From assembly GCF_000743705.1 (NCBI RefSeq), contig NZ_JQEZ01000002.1:227250-291249 (forward strand): a stretch of DNA of 64,000 bases, read 5' to 3'. The DNA comes from Ruegeria halocynthiae. GTDB taxonomy: Bacteria; Pseudomonadota; Alphaproteobacteria; Rhodobacterales; Rhodobacteraceae. The notes beneath the pieces were generated by a model. The model saw only the letters and a program-made list of their open reading frames with translations, was not told the DNA's origin and made no database searches. A program made the position numbers and the translations under genes. This document shows, piece by piece, positions 51,269-60,916 of the stretch. Positions within the stretch are counted from its first letter, which is position 1. Each line of letters begins with the position of its first letter.

Positions 51269-52764
51269 ATTTTACACGACGCGCATTTCTGGCCTCGACA
51301 TCGGCGCTTGCTTTCGCGCCGGCCACATTCGCCACCGGTGGGGAAACCCCGTTTGACCGCAACGACGTCATCGCGCTGGCCCGTGATCTGGCCAGCCGCC
51401 CCTATGCCGAACGCGAGATGGTGCCGCAGGAATGGCAGGACCTGACCTATCAGCAGTATCGCTCGATCCGGTTCCGGCTGGACCGCGCGCTTTGGTTTGA
51501 GACCGAGACGCCCTTCAACGTCGATTTCTTTACGCCCGGCCTGTATTTCCCGCGCACAGTCAAGGTTTCGACGGTCGATAACGGTATGACCACGCCGGTC
51601 GTGTTTGATCTGGCAATGTTTGACAAGTCCGAGGACGTGCCGGAGCTGCCCATTGATGACACGCTTGGCTTTTCCGGCCTGCGTCTGCGCACCGAAATGC
51701 ACCGCCCCGGCGAAACCGATGAGTTCTGCGTCTGGCAGGGCGCCAGCTATTTCCGCGCCATCGGCCTGCACGAGGTTTATGGGCTGTCCGCACGTGGTCT
51801 GGCCCTGAAAACCGGTGATCCGGATGGCGAGGAATTCCCCGAATTCATCCGCTTCTGGCTGGAACGTCCCAAACCGGGTCAACGCGATATGGTGGTTCAC
51901 GCGCTGATGGACAGCCCCAGCGTGACAGGGGCCTATCGGTTCAAAGTGACCGCCGGGGCCGATTGCGTGATGGACATCGAAGCCACCCTGTTCCCACGCG
52001 AAGACCTGACCCATGTCGGCATTGCACCGGGGACGTCGATGTTCCTGTTCGATCAGACCAACCACAGCCGGTTCGACGATTTCCGCCCTGCGGTACACGA
52101 CAGCGATGGTCTGCTGATCCGCAATGGCGCGGGTGAGGTCCTGTGGCGACCGTTGGCCAACCCGACCCGCCTGCAAGTCTCGTCCTTTGTCGACACGAAC
52201 CCGCGCGGATTTGGTCTGATGCAGCGCAAACGCGATTTCTCGGACTATGCCGATCTTGAGGCAAATTATCACAAGCGCCCCGGCCTGTGGGTCGAGCCAG
52301 GTAGCGACTGGGGCAAAGGCGCTATCACACTGGTCGAAATTCCCGCTGATCAGGAAATTTATGACAATATCGTCGCCTACTGGCGCCCGGCCGAGCCCTA
52401 TGCCGCTGGCAGTCAGGTTGATCTGTCTTATCAGCTGATCTGGGGCGATGAACCGCAACAGACCCCAATGCCGCGCGTTATCAACACGGCGATGGGTGAA
52501 AACACATTCGGCGAAGGGCGTTTGGCCGTCATCGACTTTGAAGCCAGTGAGCTGTACGACGACCCCGACGCAATGACGATCTTCGTAAGCTCGCCCCACG
52601 CGGAAACCTCTGAAGGCGTGCTGCAACACAATCCGGATACTGGCGGTTTTCGCCTGGCGTTTTCTTTCCAGCCCGGTGAACGTGACCACGTCGAACTGCG
52701 CGCGCAGTTGCTAAAGGACAAACAGCCCGCCTCAGAGGTTTGGCTGTACCGTTGGACCTCATGA
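51265..52764 (+). CDS. opgG: glucan biosynthesis protein OpgG/OpgD family
   Basis: This periplasmic protein acts with OpgH to build the branched glucan backbone. The 499-residue product begins with a Tat-type signal, MNFTRRAFLASTSALAFAP, a feature of OpgD-like members. The mature part has FDRNDVIALARDLASRPY, LTYQQYRSIRFR, GASYFRAIG, YGLSARGLALKTG, FDQTNHSRFDDFRPAVHDSDGL and KGAITLVEIP, all typical. The name opgG is used by operon position; OpgD is the alternative. Confidence 0.93.
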   Translation: MNFTRRAFLASTSALAFAPATFATGGETPFDRNDVIALARDLASRPYAEREMVPQEWQDLTYQQYRSIRFRLDRALWFETETPFNVDFFTPGLYFPRTVKVSTVDNGMTTPVVFDLAMFDKSEDVPELPIDDTLGFSGLRLRTEMHRPGETDEFCVWQGASYFRAIGLHEVYGLSARGLALKTGDPDGEEFPEFIRFWLERPKPGQRDMVVHALMDSPSVTGAYRFKVTAGADCVMDIEATLFPREDLTHVGIAPGTSMFLFDQTNHSRFDDFRPAVHDSDGLLIRNGAGEVLWRPLANPTRLQVSSFVDTNPRGFGLMQRKRDFSDYADLEANYHKRPGLWVEPGSDWGKGAITLVEIPADQEIYDNIVAYWRPAEPYAAGSQVDLSYQLIWGDEPQQTPMPRVINTAMGENTFGEGRLAVIDFEASELYDDPDAMTIFVSSPHAETSEGVLQHNPDTGGFRLAFSFQPGERDHVELRAQLLKDKQPASEVWLYRWTS

Positions 52765-54632
52765 ACCACGATCTTCATATCATGCCCCCCGAGGCGCCAT
52801 TGACCATGCCCGCGCAGGATTTCAGCGCAGAGTTCCGGGATGCACAGGTGCCTGACGCGGGCCGCCGACCCTCGGCCGGGTTCTGGCGCGCATTGGCGTT
52901 TTCGCCCGCTATGGCGGCCACGCTGGGTTTGCTGTGGGTCATGAGCGACTGGTTCGGGGCCGAGGGCATCAACCTGATCGAGGCCATCCTGCTGGCGTTG
53001 ATCTCGTTCAACTTTTTCTGGATCTCTTTCACGGTCTGCACCGTACTGTTGGGAATGGTGTCCCTGTCCCGGCAGGAACAACCCAAACGTCAGGGCCGCC
53101 CCCAGCCGTTGCGCGTCGCCCTGATGATGCCAGTCTACAACGAAGTGCCGTGGAACGTATTGGGCAACGCCCGGACGATGCTAGAGGATCTGAATGCGCG
53201 GGGTGGGCAGCACCACTATGCCATGTTCATCCTGTCCGACACCCGTGACCCCGAGATCGCGGCACAGGAACAGGCCAGCATCGAGGCACTGCGCACCACC
53301 CTCGCCCCCGATCTGGAGCTTTACTACCGCCGCCGGGAACAGAACACCGACCGCAAGGTCGGCAATATCGCCGATTGGGTCAGCCGCTGGGGTGCCGATT
53401 GGGATGCGATGCTGGTGCTGGATGCCGACAGCCTGATGACCGGCCGCGCCATTCTGCGCCTGACGGATTCGCTGGCGCGTGATTCCGGTGCGGGCCTGAT
53501 CCAAAGCTATCCGCAGCTGATCGGCGCACAGTCCGTCTTTGCCCGGATGCAGCAGTTTGCCAATGGTGTCTACGGCATCGCCTTTGCCGAAGGTCTGGCC
53601 CGCTGGTGCGGGCAAGAGGGCAATTATTGGGGCCATAACGCCATCATCCGCACCAAGGCATTTGCCAACTGTGCGGGCCTGCCGAAGCTGCGCGCGCTCA
53701 ACGGTCAGGAAAAACTGATCATGAGCCATGATTTCGTCGAAGCCGGGCTAATGCGCCGTGCCGGATGGGGCGTGCGGTTCCTGCCCCGCATCCGGGGCTC
53801 GTACGAGGAAACACCGCCCACACTGATCGACCACGCCTTGCGCGATCGTCGCTGGTGTCAGGGCAACCTTCAACATTTGAAGCTGTTGGGGTCAGCCGGT
53901 TTCCGCGCCGTGTCGCGGTTCCACATGTTCCACGGTGCGGTGGGATATCTGATGTCACCGCTGTGGTTTGCGCTGCTGGTGATGTGGGCGTTGATCGGTC
54001 AGGGTGAAGAGGCCTCGGTCCTGCATTATTTCAGCCCGGACAATCCGCTGTTCCCACAATGGCCCGAAATGACCGAGACCCGCCATGTGCTGATCATTCT
54101 GGTCATGTACGCGATGCTTCTGGCGCCCAAGGTTCTGGGCGTTCTGGCCCTGCCCCTCAGCGGTGTGCGCTATGCGGATTTCGGCGGCGGGCCAAAGTTT
54201 CTGACCTCGTTCCTCGCCGAAGTTGTCCTGTCGATCCTCTATGCACCGATTTTGATGGTTCAGCAGATGATTGCGGTATTCCGCACTGCACTTGGTGTTC
54301 AGAAAGGCTGGTCCCCGCAGGCGCGGGACGGCGGCAGCTACAGTCTGCGGACGCTGATCCTGTGCCATGCGCTGGAAACCATCAGCGGCATTGCGCTGAG
54401 CGTTGGCATCCTGTCCGGCCTTGTGTCGATCTGGCTGGCCCCGATTGCCATCAGTCTGGCGCTGGCCATTCCTCTGTCCGCGCTCAGCGGTGTTTCAGCC
54501 GGTGCCGCGCGGCGCATGGTCGGAATGAAAGAGGATTTCCACGAACCCGCCATCACCCGCTCGGCCCGGCGTCACCGGAACGAGCTGAAGCGCGTGATCG
54601 AGGGCAAAGGCGTGATGACCCCTGCCGAGTGA
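52761..54632 (+). CDS. opgH: glucans biosynthesis glucosyltransferase OpgH
   Basis: OpgH is the inner-membrane enzyme that polymerises UDP-glucose into the glucan backbone. The 623-residue protein has N-terminal helices, a GT2 domain with RVALMMPVYNEVPWNVLGNARTM, LVLDADSLMTGRAILRL (DxD), GHNAIIRTKAFANCAGLP and the RRWCQGNLQHLKLLG (QxxRW-like) motif, and several C-terminal helices. It is shorter than E. coli OpgH (about 850 residues) mainly at its N-terminus. Its start overlaps the opgG stop (ATGA). Confidence 0.94.
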   Translation: MNHDLHIMPPEAPLTMPAQDFSAEFRDAQVPDAGRRPSAGFWRALAFSPAMAATLGLLWVMSDWFGAEGINLIEAILLALISFNFFWISFTVCTVLLGMVSLSRQEQPKRQGRPQPLRVALMMPVYNEVPWNVLGNARTMLEDLNARGGQHHYAMFILSDTRDPEIAAQEQASIEALRTTLAPDLELYYRRREQNTDRKVGNIADWVSRWGADWDAMLVLDADSLMTGRAILRLTDSLARDSGAGLIQSYPQLIGAQSVFARMQQFANGVYGIAFAEGLARWCGQEGNYWGHNAIIRTKAFANCAGLPKLRALNGQEKLIMSHDFVEAGLMRRAGWGVRFLPRIRGSYEETPPTLIDHALRDRRWCQGNLQHLKLLGSAGFRAVSRFHMFHGAVGYLMSPLWFALLVMWALIGQGEEASVLHYFSPDNPLFPQWPEMTETRHVLIILVMYAMLLAPKVLGVLALPLSGVRYADFGGGPKFLTSFLAEVVLSILYAPILMVQQMIAVFRTALGVQKGWSPQARDGGSYSLRTLILCHALETISGIALSVGILSGLVSIWLAPIAISLALAIPLSALSGVSAGAARRMVGMKEDFHEPAITRSARRHRNELKRVIEGKGVMTPAE

Positions 54633-55448
54633 TTATCCGCCCGGCAGGCCTTCGTACCAGTCGACCATCATGTCGGCCCAGCCCTTGGGTACGTTGTGGC
54701 CGCCGGGGAACAAGGCAAACTCCAACATACTACCATCGGCGCATCCGGCCCAATACCGCCGCATGAACTGGCCCGTGGTCGAAAAGCCGCTGGGTTTGGT
54801 GTCGGCACATTCATTGGCGACCCGCCAGATTTCCAGCCCAGCAAAGATATCGCCCTGATGGAAGCGTCCGCCGCCCAGAATGCGACCCTCCAGCGGTACC
54901 ACATTGTCAGTCCAGCCATGGGTGTGGAACATCCGCACCGGGCCTTCGCATGCCTCGGGATGCGGACGCCAGAACCCGCCAGACACCGGCGCATAGGCCG
55001 AAAACGTATCGGGTGCCGCGCAGGCGAGGTAGTAGACCATGAACGCGCCAGCTGAAAACCCGCCCAGTACCACGCGGTCGGTATCAACCCCGAACCGGTC
55101 CGAGGCGTCCTGAACAACCTCGGTCAAAAAGGCGGTTTCATCGCGCCCTTCCCATCCGGGAAAGAAATTCCAGCTTTGGCGACCGTTCCGTTCCGACCCT
55201 TCGGGAGCCATCACCGCATAGCCCCGCGCCAGCAGGGGTTCGACCATCCCGCGGTTTTTCAGGGTTCCGGTCGCAGAGCCGCCATAACCATGCAAAAACA
55301 CCACCAACGGCGGGCTTTCTGCCTCGGGTAGTTCGATGTGATACCCGCCCGATGCGGTTTCGCACATGCTCTCTTGATCGGCGCAGGCGGCAAATCCCGC
55401 CTGCCCGGCCAGCGCCAGCCCCGTTGCCAAGGTCAATCCACGGATCAT
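54633..55448 (-). CDS. exported PHB-depolymerase/LpqC-like esterase
   Basis: The 271-residue protein has a signal peptide ending GFAA and an esterase domain: PPLVVFLHGYGGSATG (oxyanion hole), VVLGGFSAGAFMVYYLA with the nucleophile Ser, TDNVVP for the acid and PGGHNVPKG for the His. It resembles polyhydroxybutyrate-depolymerase or feruloyl-esterase relatives, and the substrate is not known. The stop abuts the opgH stop directly. Its ATG overlaps the rhodanese stop, so the two are coupled. Confidence 0.84.
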   Translation of the reverse strand: MIRGLTLATGLALAGQAGFAACADQESMCETASGGYHIELPEAESPPLVVFLHGYGGSATGTLKNRGMVEPLLARGYAVMAPEGSERNGRQSWNFFPGWEGRDETAFLTEVVQDASDRFGVDTDRVVLGGFSAGAFMVYYLACAAPDTFSAYAPVSGGFWRPHPEACEGPVRMFHTHGWTDNVVPLEGRILGGGRFHQGDIFAGLEIWRVANECADTKPSGFSTTGQFMRRYWAGCADGSMLEFALFPGGHNVPKGWADMMVDWYEGLPGG

Positions 55449-55918
55449 CCTGCCTCTCCTTTATTGTGCTGAACCGGCAAACCGGCGCGCACCCACCCCG
55501 GCCCTGCGGCCGAGCCCAGCATACCCTCGGGCACGTCTATGACATTAGTAAACCCCGCCTCGGTCAACCTGTTGCTCAGCCGGGCCGAGCGGACCCCGCG
55601 CGCGCAGATCAACGCGACCGGCGCATCGCGGCGACCACCGGTCAATGTCGTCAGGGCCTGCTCGAAATCGTCACGGCGCATGTCCAGCGGATGTGCCCCT
55701 TGGGCCACCCCGGTGGCCTGCCATTCCCGCGGCGTACGAATGTCGACCAGCAGAATGTCACCGGCCTGTGCCTGCTGGTGCGCCTCTTCGACACTCAACT
55801 GACCGCCGGTATAATCCTGCGGGATCAGGCGGTACTGCCGGATGGCAAAAGCGGCGGCGATGGTTGTGCCACCACCTGCCAAAATCCACCGGCGTGTTCT
55901 GTTCGCTTTATCTGCCAC
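55445..55918 (-). CDS. membrane-anchored or exported rhodanese-like protein
   Basis: The 157-residue protein has an N-terminal segment NRTRRWILAGGGTTIAAAFAI, which looks like a Tat-type or anchor signal, followed by one rhodanese domain with DILLVDIRTPREW, the active-site loop ICARGVRSARL with its Cys, and GFTNVIDVPEGML. It should carry out sulfur transfer in the periplasm. GTG 55918 is preferred because AGGAAGGGGG lies just upstream; a TTG at 55939 is the alternative. It overlaps the esterase gene by ATGA. Confidence 0.84.
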   Translation of the reverse strand: MADKANRTRRWILAGGGTTIAAAFAIRQYRLIPQDYTGGQLSVEEAHQQAQAGDILLVDIRTPREWQATGVAQGAHPLDMRRDDFEQALTTLTGGRRDAPVALICARGVRSARLSNRLTEAGFTNVIDVPEGMLGSAAGPGWVRAGLPVQHNKGEAG

Positions 55919-56142
55919 ACGGCCCCCTTCCTGATCCAACGGAGCGTCTTTATCACAGCCCCGATGTCAAATCCGCGTCGAATTTTGGGTGGCAGATCAA
56001 GTTCGCGTCATTTTCACGCACCTGAATGAACAGCGGGATCCCTGCAATGGGGCGTCGCGAAAAACTTGCAATAGCTGGACAGTCAGAAAATTTTCTTTAC
56101 AAAATCAGTACCACATTGACCGCCCAGATCGGAGTATCGCAC

Positions 56143-59016
56143 TTGTCCCTATTCCTCATCGCGGCCCTTCCCTTTCTTGGCGCTGTGTTTCCAGCCCTTT
56201 TGATCCGGGCAGGACGAAACGCAGCGGCCTCGGCGGCCGGGTTGACCAGCTTTCTGGCGCTGGCCGGATTGCTGATCCATATCCCTTCGGTCATGCGGGG
56301 CGATGTCGTGACCGCGCGGTTCGACTGGATACCGGGGCTGGGGCTGAACGCGAATTTCATGCTGGACGGGCTTGGGTTTCTGTTTGCCCTGCTGATCCTT
56401 GGGATCGGGCTGCTGATCATCCTATACGCGCGGTTCTATCTGTCACGCGAAGATCCGATGGGGCAGTTCTATACCTATCTGCTGCTGTTTCAGGGCGCGA
56501 TGGTCGGAATCGTTCTGTCTGACAACGTGCTTCTTTTGCTGATTTTCTGGGAACTTACATCGCTCAGCTCATTCCTGCTGATCGGCTATTGGAAACATCT
56601 GCCCGAAGGTCGCCAAGGCGCGCGCATGGCGCTGGCTGTCACCGGCTCGGGTGGGTTGGCGATGATTGCGGGGATGCTGATCCTTGGCAATATCGTGGGG
56701 TCGTATGACCTGAGCGTCATCTTGCAGCACAAAGAGTTGATCCAAGCCTCGCCCTATTACATGCCGGCGTTGATCCTGATCCTGCTGGGGTGTTTCACCA
56801 AGTCGGCGCAGTTCCCGTTCCACTTCTGGCTGCCACACGCCATGGCCGCGCCGACGCCGGTTTCGGCCTATCTGCACTCGGCCACGATGGTGAAGGCCGG
56901 GCTGTTCCTGATGGCGCGGATGTGGCCGGTTCTGGCGGGGACAGATGCGTGGTTCTATATCGTTGCGACCACGGGTCTGGTAACCATGCTGATCGGGGCC
57001 TGTATTGCCCTGTTCAAGGATGACCTGAAGGCGCTGCTGGCGTTTTCAACCGTCTCGCATCTGGGTCTGGTGACGATGCTGCTGGGCTTTGGCACCAAGA
57101 TTGCCGCCGTGGCCGCCATTTTTCACATCATCAACCACGCGACTTTCAAGGCCGCCCTGTTCATGACCGCCGGGATTATTGATCACGAAACGGGGACGCG
57201 CGATATCAAACGGTTGGGCGGGTTGCGCCATCTGATGCCGATCACCTTTACCATCGGCACGCTTGCAGCCCTGTCGATGGCGGGCCTGCCGCCGCTGAAC
57301 GGGTTCCTGTCCAAGGAAATGATGCTAGAGGAAACGGTCCACACCACATGGCTGCACTCGCACTATCTGGTGCCGGGTCTGGCGCTGTTGGCAGCGCTGT
57401 TTTCGGCGGCCTATTCTTTTCGCTTTGTCGGCCACGTCTTCCTGGGTCCGCAGCGCAGTGATTACCCCGCGCATCCGCATGACCCACCTGTCGGTTTGTG
57501 GCTTGCCCCCGCGTTCCTTGTGGTTTTGGTGGTGCTGATTGGCCTGTATTCCAATGCGATTGTCGGCCCCTTGGTCGCCGTTGTGTCCAGTGCTGTGATT
57601 GGCGGGGAAAAGCTGCCTTACTATTCCCTCAAGCTGTGGCATGGCTTTACGCCTGCGCTTTATATGTCCGCCGTGGCCACGCTGGGCGGCTTGTTCCTGC
57701 TGTCAATGCACCGCAAAGGTGAACAGCTGTGGAACGCCCTGCCCCGACCCGAGGCCAAGACGATCTTTGACGCGGTGATCGGCGCGCTGACCGCAATCAG
57801 CCGCCGGGTAACGGACACGCTGCACAATGGGGTCATCAGCCGCTATGCGATCATCATGATCACCTTTACTGTCGGGCTGGGCTATTACGCCTATTCCACC
57901 GGCACCATCGGACCGCAGACGCGCGACCCCCTGCCACCCCAGATTATTCCGGTCATCGGCTGGATTTGCCTGATTGGCGCGACGCTGGCGATCATGTGGT
58001 TCCACCGCAATCGCCTGCTGTCACTGGTTCTGATTGGCGTTGTCGGGCTGATCGTGTCGATGGCGTTCAACTATCTCTCGGCCCCAGACCTTGCGCTAAC
58101 GCAGATCTCGGTCGAGGTGGTGACGATGATCCTGTTGCTGCTGTCGCTGAATTTCCTGCCCACGGATACGCCGTGGGACAGCAGCGCGGTACGACGTTGG
58201 CGCGATGCGGCGATCTCGGTCGTGGCGGGTATCGGCTCGGGCGCGCTGGTCTATGCGCTGATGTTGCGGGATTTTGCCTTTCCGACAATCTCGGATTTCC
58301 ATCTGGCGAATTCGTACAAAGGCGGCGGCGGCACCAATGTGGTCAACGTGATCCTGGTGGACTTCCGGGGGTTTGATACTTTCGGTGAAATTATCGTGCT
58401 GGGTATCGCCGCGCTGATCATCTTTGCCCTGACGGAATCGGTTCTGGCCACAAACGTGCGCGGCTATCTGCTGAACCGTAAACCGCACTGGCCGCAATCG
58501 GGGGACTCGCACCCACTGATGATGGTCGTCGTGACGCGCATGATGATGCCGATTGCGCTGATGGTGGGTGCCTATATCTTTTTCCGCGGACACAACCAGC
58601 CGGGCGGTGGTTTCATCGCCGGTCTGATCGTCGCCATCGCCTATCTGATGCAGTACATGGCCAGCGGCTATACCTGGGCGATTGAACGTCAGCGGTTCTA
58701 TTACCACGGCACCATCGGCTGGGGTGTCCTGATCGCCGCCGCAACCGGCCTGGGCGCGTGGTTCAATGAACGCCCGTTCCTGACCAGCGACTTTGGCTAT
58801 ATCAACTGGCCACCGCTGGAGGAGTTCGAGTGGGCCACCGCGATGTTGTTCGATACCGGTGTGTTCCTGGCGGTTCTGGGGGCGGTGATGCTGGCGCTGG
58901 ACAGCCTGTCGCGGTTCGCCTGGCAGCCGGGAATGGCGCAGGAATTCCCGATGGACATCAATCCGCTGCGGGATGATCCGCCGGAAGACGAAGAACCACA
59001 GAAGGAGCAGGTCTGA
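56143..59016 (+). CDS. phaAB: Na+(K+)/H+ antiporter subunit A fused to B (Mrp/Pha)
   Basis: The 957-residue membrane protein is the large subunit of a Mrp-type antiporter. Residues 1 to about 500 are NuoL-like, with FWELTSLSSFLLIGYW, KSAQFPFHFWLPHAMAAPTPVSAYLHSATMVKAG in two blocks and FSTVSHLG. The C-terminal part includes the MrpB-like MMVVVTRMMMPIALMVGAYIFFRGHNQPGGGF, so A and B are fused as in rhizobial pha systems. I place the start at TTG 56143, behind GGAG at 56131-56134, giving the family N-terminus LSLFLIAALPFLGAVFPALLIRAGRNA; the ATG at 56026 adds a non-hydrophobic extension that looks spurious. Confidence 0.92.
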   Translation: MSLFLIAALPFLGAVFPALLIRAGRNAAASAAGLTSFLALAGLLIHIPSVMRGDVVTARFDWIPGLGLNANFMLDGLGFLFALLILGIGLLIILYARFYLSREDPMGQFYTYLLLFQGAMVGIVLSDNVLLLLIFWELTSLSSFLLIGYWKHLPEGRQGARMALAVTGSGGLAMIAGMLILGNIVGSYDLSVILQHKELIQASPYYMPALILILLGCFTKSAQFPFHFWLPHAMAAPTPVSAYLHSATMVKAGLFLMARMWPVLAGTDAWFYIVATTGLVTMLIGACIALFKDDLKALLAFSTVSHLGLVTMLLGFGTKIAAVAAIFHIINHATFKAALFMTAGIIDHETGTRDIKRLGGLRHLMPITFTIGTLAALSMAGLPPLNGFLSKEMMLEETVHTTWLHSHYLVPGLALLAALFSAAYSFRFVGHVFLGPQRSDYPAHPHDPPVGLWLAPAFLVVLVVLIGLYSNAIVGPLVAVVSSAVIGGEKLPYYSLKLWHGFTPALYMSAVATLGGLFLLSMHRKGEQLWNALPRPEAKTIFDAVIGALTAISRRVTDTLHNGVISRYAIIMITFTVGLGYYAYSTGTIGPQTRDPLPPQIIPVIGWICLIGATLAIMWFHRNRLLSLVLIGVVGLIVSMAFNYLSAPDLALTQISVEVVTMILLLLSLNFLPTDTPWDSSAVRRWRDAAISVVAGIGSGALVYALMLRDFAFPTISDFHLANSYKGGGGTNVVNVILVDFRGFDTFGEIIVLGIAALIIFALTESVLATNVRGYLLNRKPHWPQSGDSHPLMMVVVTRMMMPIALMVGAYIFFRGHNQPGGGFIAGLIVAIAYLMQYMASGYTWAIERQRFYYHGTIGWGVLIAAATGLGAWFNERPFLTSDFGYINWPPLEEFEWATAMLFDTGVFLAVLGAVMLALDSLSRFAWQPGMAQEFPMDINPLRDDPPEDEEPQKEQV

Positions 59017-59375
59017 TGGAAGTGCTTGTCGCCTCTGCCGTCGGCGTATTGACCGCCGCCGGGATCTTTCTGATCCTGCGCCGCCGGACATTTCCGGTCA
59101 TTCTGGGGCTGTCCCTGCTGACCTATGCAGTCAACGTGTTCCTGTTCGCAACCGGACGGCTGGCGCTGAACGCACCGGCTGTTCTGAACAAATACAAGGA
59201 TGTGCCATACACCGATCCGCTGCCGCAGGCACTGGTGCTGACGGCCATCGTGATTTCCTTCGGGATGACGGCGGTGATCGTGATGATCGCGCTAAGCGCT
59301 TATCTGTCATCCAAGGATGATCATATCGACATGACCGCGCAGGACAGCGTGGACGCGCCGGGAGAAGACGCATGA
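59016..59375 (+). CDS. phaC: Na+(K+)/H+ antiporter subunit C
   Basis: The 119-residue, NuoK-like protein has three membrane helices (VLVASAVGVLTAAGIFLIL, FPVILGLSLLTYAVNVFLFATG and ALVLTAIVISFGMTAVIVMIAL). The conserved LLTYAVNVFLF and DPLPQALVLTAIVISF blocks identify MrpC. Its ATG shares a base with the subunit A stop (TGATG). The symbol follows the pha antiporter nomenclature and should not be confused with PHA synthase. Confidence 0.93.
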   Translation: MEVLVASAVGVLTAAGIFLILRRRTFPVILGLSLLTYAVNVFLFATGRLALNAPAVLNKYKDVPYTDPLPQALVLTAIVISFGMTAVIVMIALSAYLSSKDDHIDMTAQDSVDAPGEDA

Positions 59376-60916
59376 ACCACTGGATCGTTGCGCCGATCGT
59401 CCTGCCCGCGATTTTGGCCCCCTTCATCATCATGGTCCTGCGATATCATCTGGACCTGCAGCGTATCTTCTCGGTCGCGGGTGTGGTGGCACTGTTGGGC
59501 ATTGCGCTGACAATCACCGCACAGGCCGCCGGAGGGGACATTCTGGTCTATGAACTGGGCGACTGGCCCGCGCCCTTTGGCATCGTACTGGTGCTGGACC
59601 GGATGTCGGCCATGATGGTGCTGCTGACCGCGCTTTTGGCCTTGCCCATTGTGCTATACGCCATCGCGTCCGGTTGGGATGACCGGGGCAAGCATTTCCA
59701 CGCCCTGTTCCATTTCCAGCTTATGGGCGTGTGCGGGGCCTTCCTGACCGGCGACGCCTTTAACCTGTTCGTGTTCTTCGAGGTCCTTCTGATCGCCTCA
59801 TACGGTCTGATGACCCATGGCGGCGGCTCTGTAAGACTGAAAGCCGGTGTTCAATATGTGGCCTATAACCTGCTGGGGTCGACCCTGTTCCTGTTTGCAC
59901 TGGGTACGCTTTATGCGGTGACCGGTACGCTGAACATGGCGGATATGGCGGTGCGCGTGGCGGAATTGCCGGCCGAGGATACCGCATTGCTGCGCGTCGG
60001 CGCGGTACTGCTGTTGCTGGTGTTCTGCATCAAGGCCGCGGTGCTGCCGTTGCATTTCTGGCTGCCCGCCAGCTATGCCAACGCGCCCCTGCCCGTGGCG
60101 GCGCTGTTTGCGATCATGACCAAGGTCGGGGCCTATTCGATCCTGCGGATGTACACTCTTGGCTTCGGCCCCGAGGTTGAGGCGACGCAAGGTCTTGTTG
60201 GCGCATGGCTGCAACCCGCCGCGCTGTTGACATTGGCCGTTGGCGCGATCGGTATTCTTGGGGCACAGCACATCGCGCGGATGGTGGCCTTTTGCGCCAT
60301 CGCCTCGATGGGCACATTGTTGATTGCGATTTCCCTGTTCACCGAGACCGCCACCGCCGCCGCGCTGTACTATATCTATCATTCGACACTTGCGACGGCC
60401 TTGCTGTTCCTGGTGGCCGACCTGGTGATGCAGCGACGCGGAGGGGCCATCACCCCGATGCCACCGATACCCCAAGGCGGGCTGATTGCCGCCCTGTTCT
60501 TTGTCGGTGCCATCGGGCTGGCGGGAATGCCGCCGCTGTCGGGGTTCATCGGCAAGCTGCTGGTTCTGGATACCGCACGGGATGCGCCCGATGCCAACGT
60601 GATCTGGGCGGTTATTCTGATCGGGTCCTTCGTGACCATCGTGGCGCTGGCGCGTGCAGGTTCCCTGATCTTCTGGAAAAGCCACGACGCCCAGCACAAT
60701 ACGGAAATGGACCCGGAGAATGACGAGGATATCATCCGGGCCCCTGCCCCGGAACCATGGCCGGGTCTTGCCTTCACTGCGGTATTCGGCATCGTTCTGG
60801 GCCTTGTCATGCTGACGTTGTTTGCCGGACCGGCGCTGGAATACGCCAACAAAACGGCTGAACAGCTGTTCACGCCCGAAGACTACATCACAGCGGTATT
60901 GGGAGGCGAAGAATGA
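59372..60916 (+). CDS. phaD: Na+(K+)/H+ antiporter subunit D
   Basis: The 514-residue NuoN/NuoM-like protein has about 14 helices. FFEVLLIASYGLM holds the conserved charged Glu in the early helix, and FCIKAAVLPLHFWLPASYANAPLPVAALFAIMTKVGAYSILR includes the conserved Lys in its helix. IGLAGMPPLSGFIGK follows later. It should form one of the proton or cation channels of the Mrp complex. It overlaps subunit C and subunit E by ATGA at either end. Confidence 0.95.
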   Translation: MNHWIVAPIVLPAILAPFIIMVLRYHLDLQRIFSVAGVVALLGIALTITAQAAGGDILVYELGDWPAPFGIVLVLDRMSAMMVLLTALLALPIVLYAIASGWDDRGKHFHALFHFQLMGVCGAFLTGDAFNLFVFFEVLLIASYGLMTHGGGSVRLKAGVQYVAYNLLGSTLFLFALGTLYAVTGTLNMADMAVRVAELPAEDTALLRVGAVLLLLVFCIKAAVLPLHFWLPASYANAPLPVAALFAIMTKVGAYSILRMYTLGFGPEVEATQGLVGAWLQPAALLTLAVGAIGILGAQHIARMVAFCAIASMGTLLIAISLFTETATAAALYYIYHSTLATALLFLVADLVMQRRGGAITPMPPIPQGGLIAALFFVGAIGLAGMPPLSGFIGKLLVLDTARDAPDANVIWAVILIGSFVTIVALARAGSLIFWKSHDAQHNTEMDPENDEDIIRAPAPEPWPGLAFTAVFGIVLGLVMLTLFAGPALEYANKTAEQLFTPEDYITAVLGGEE

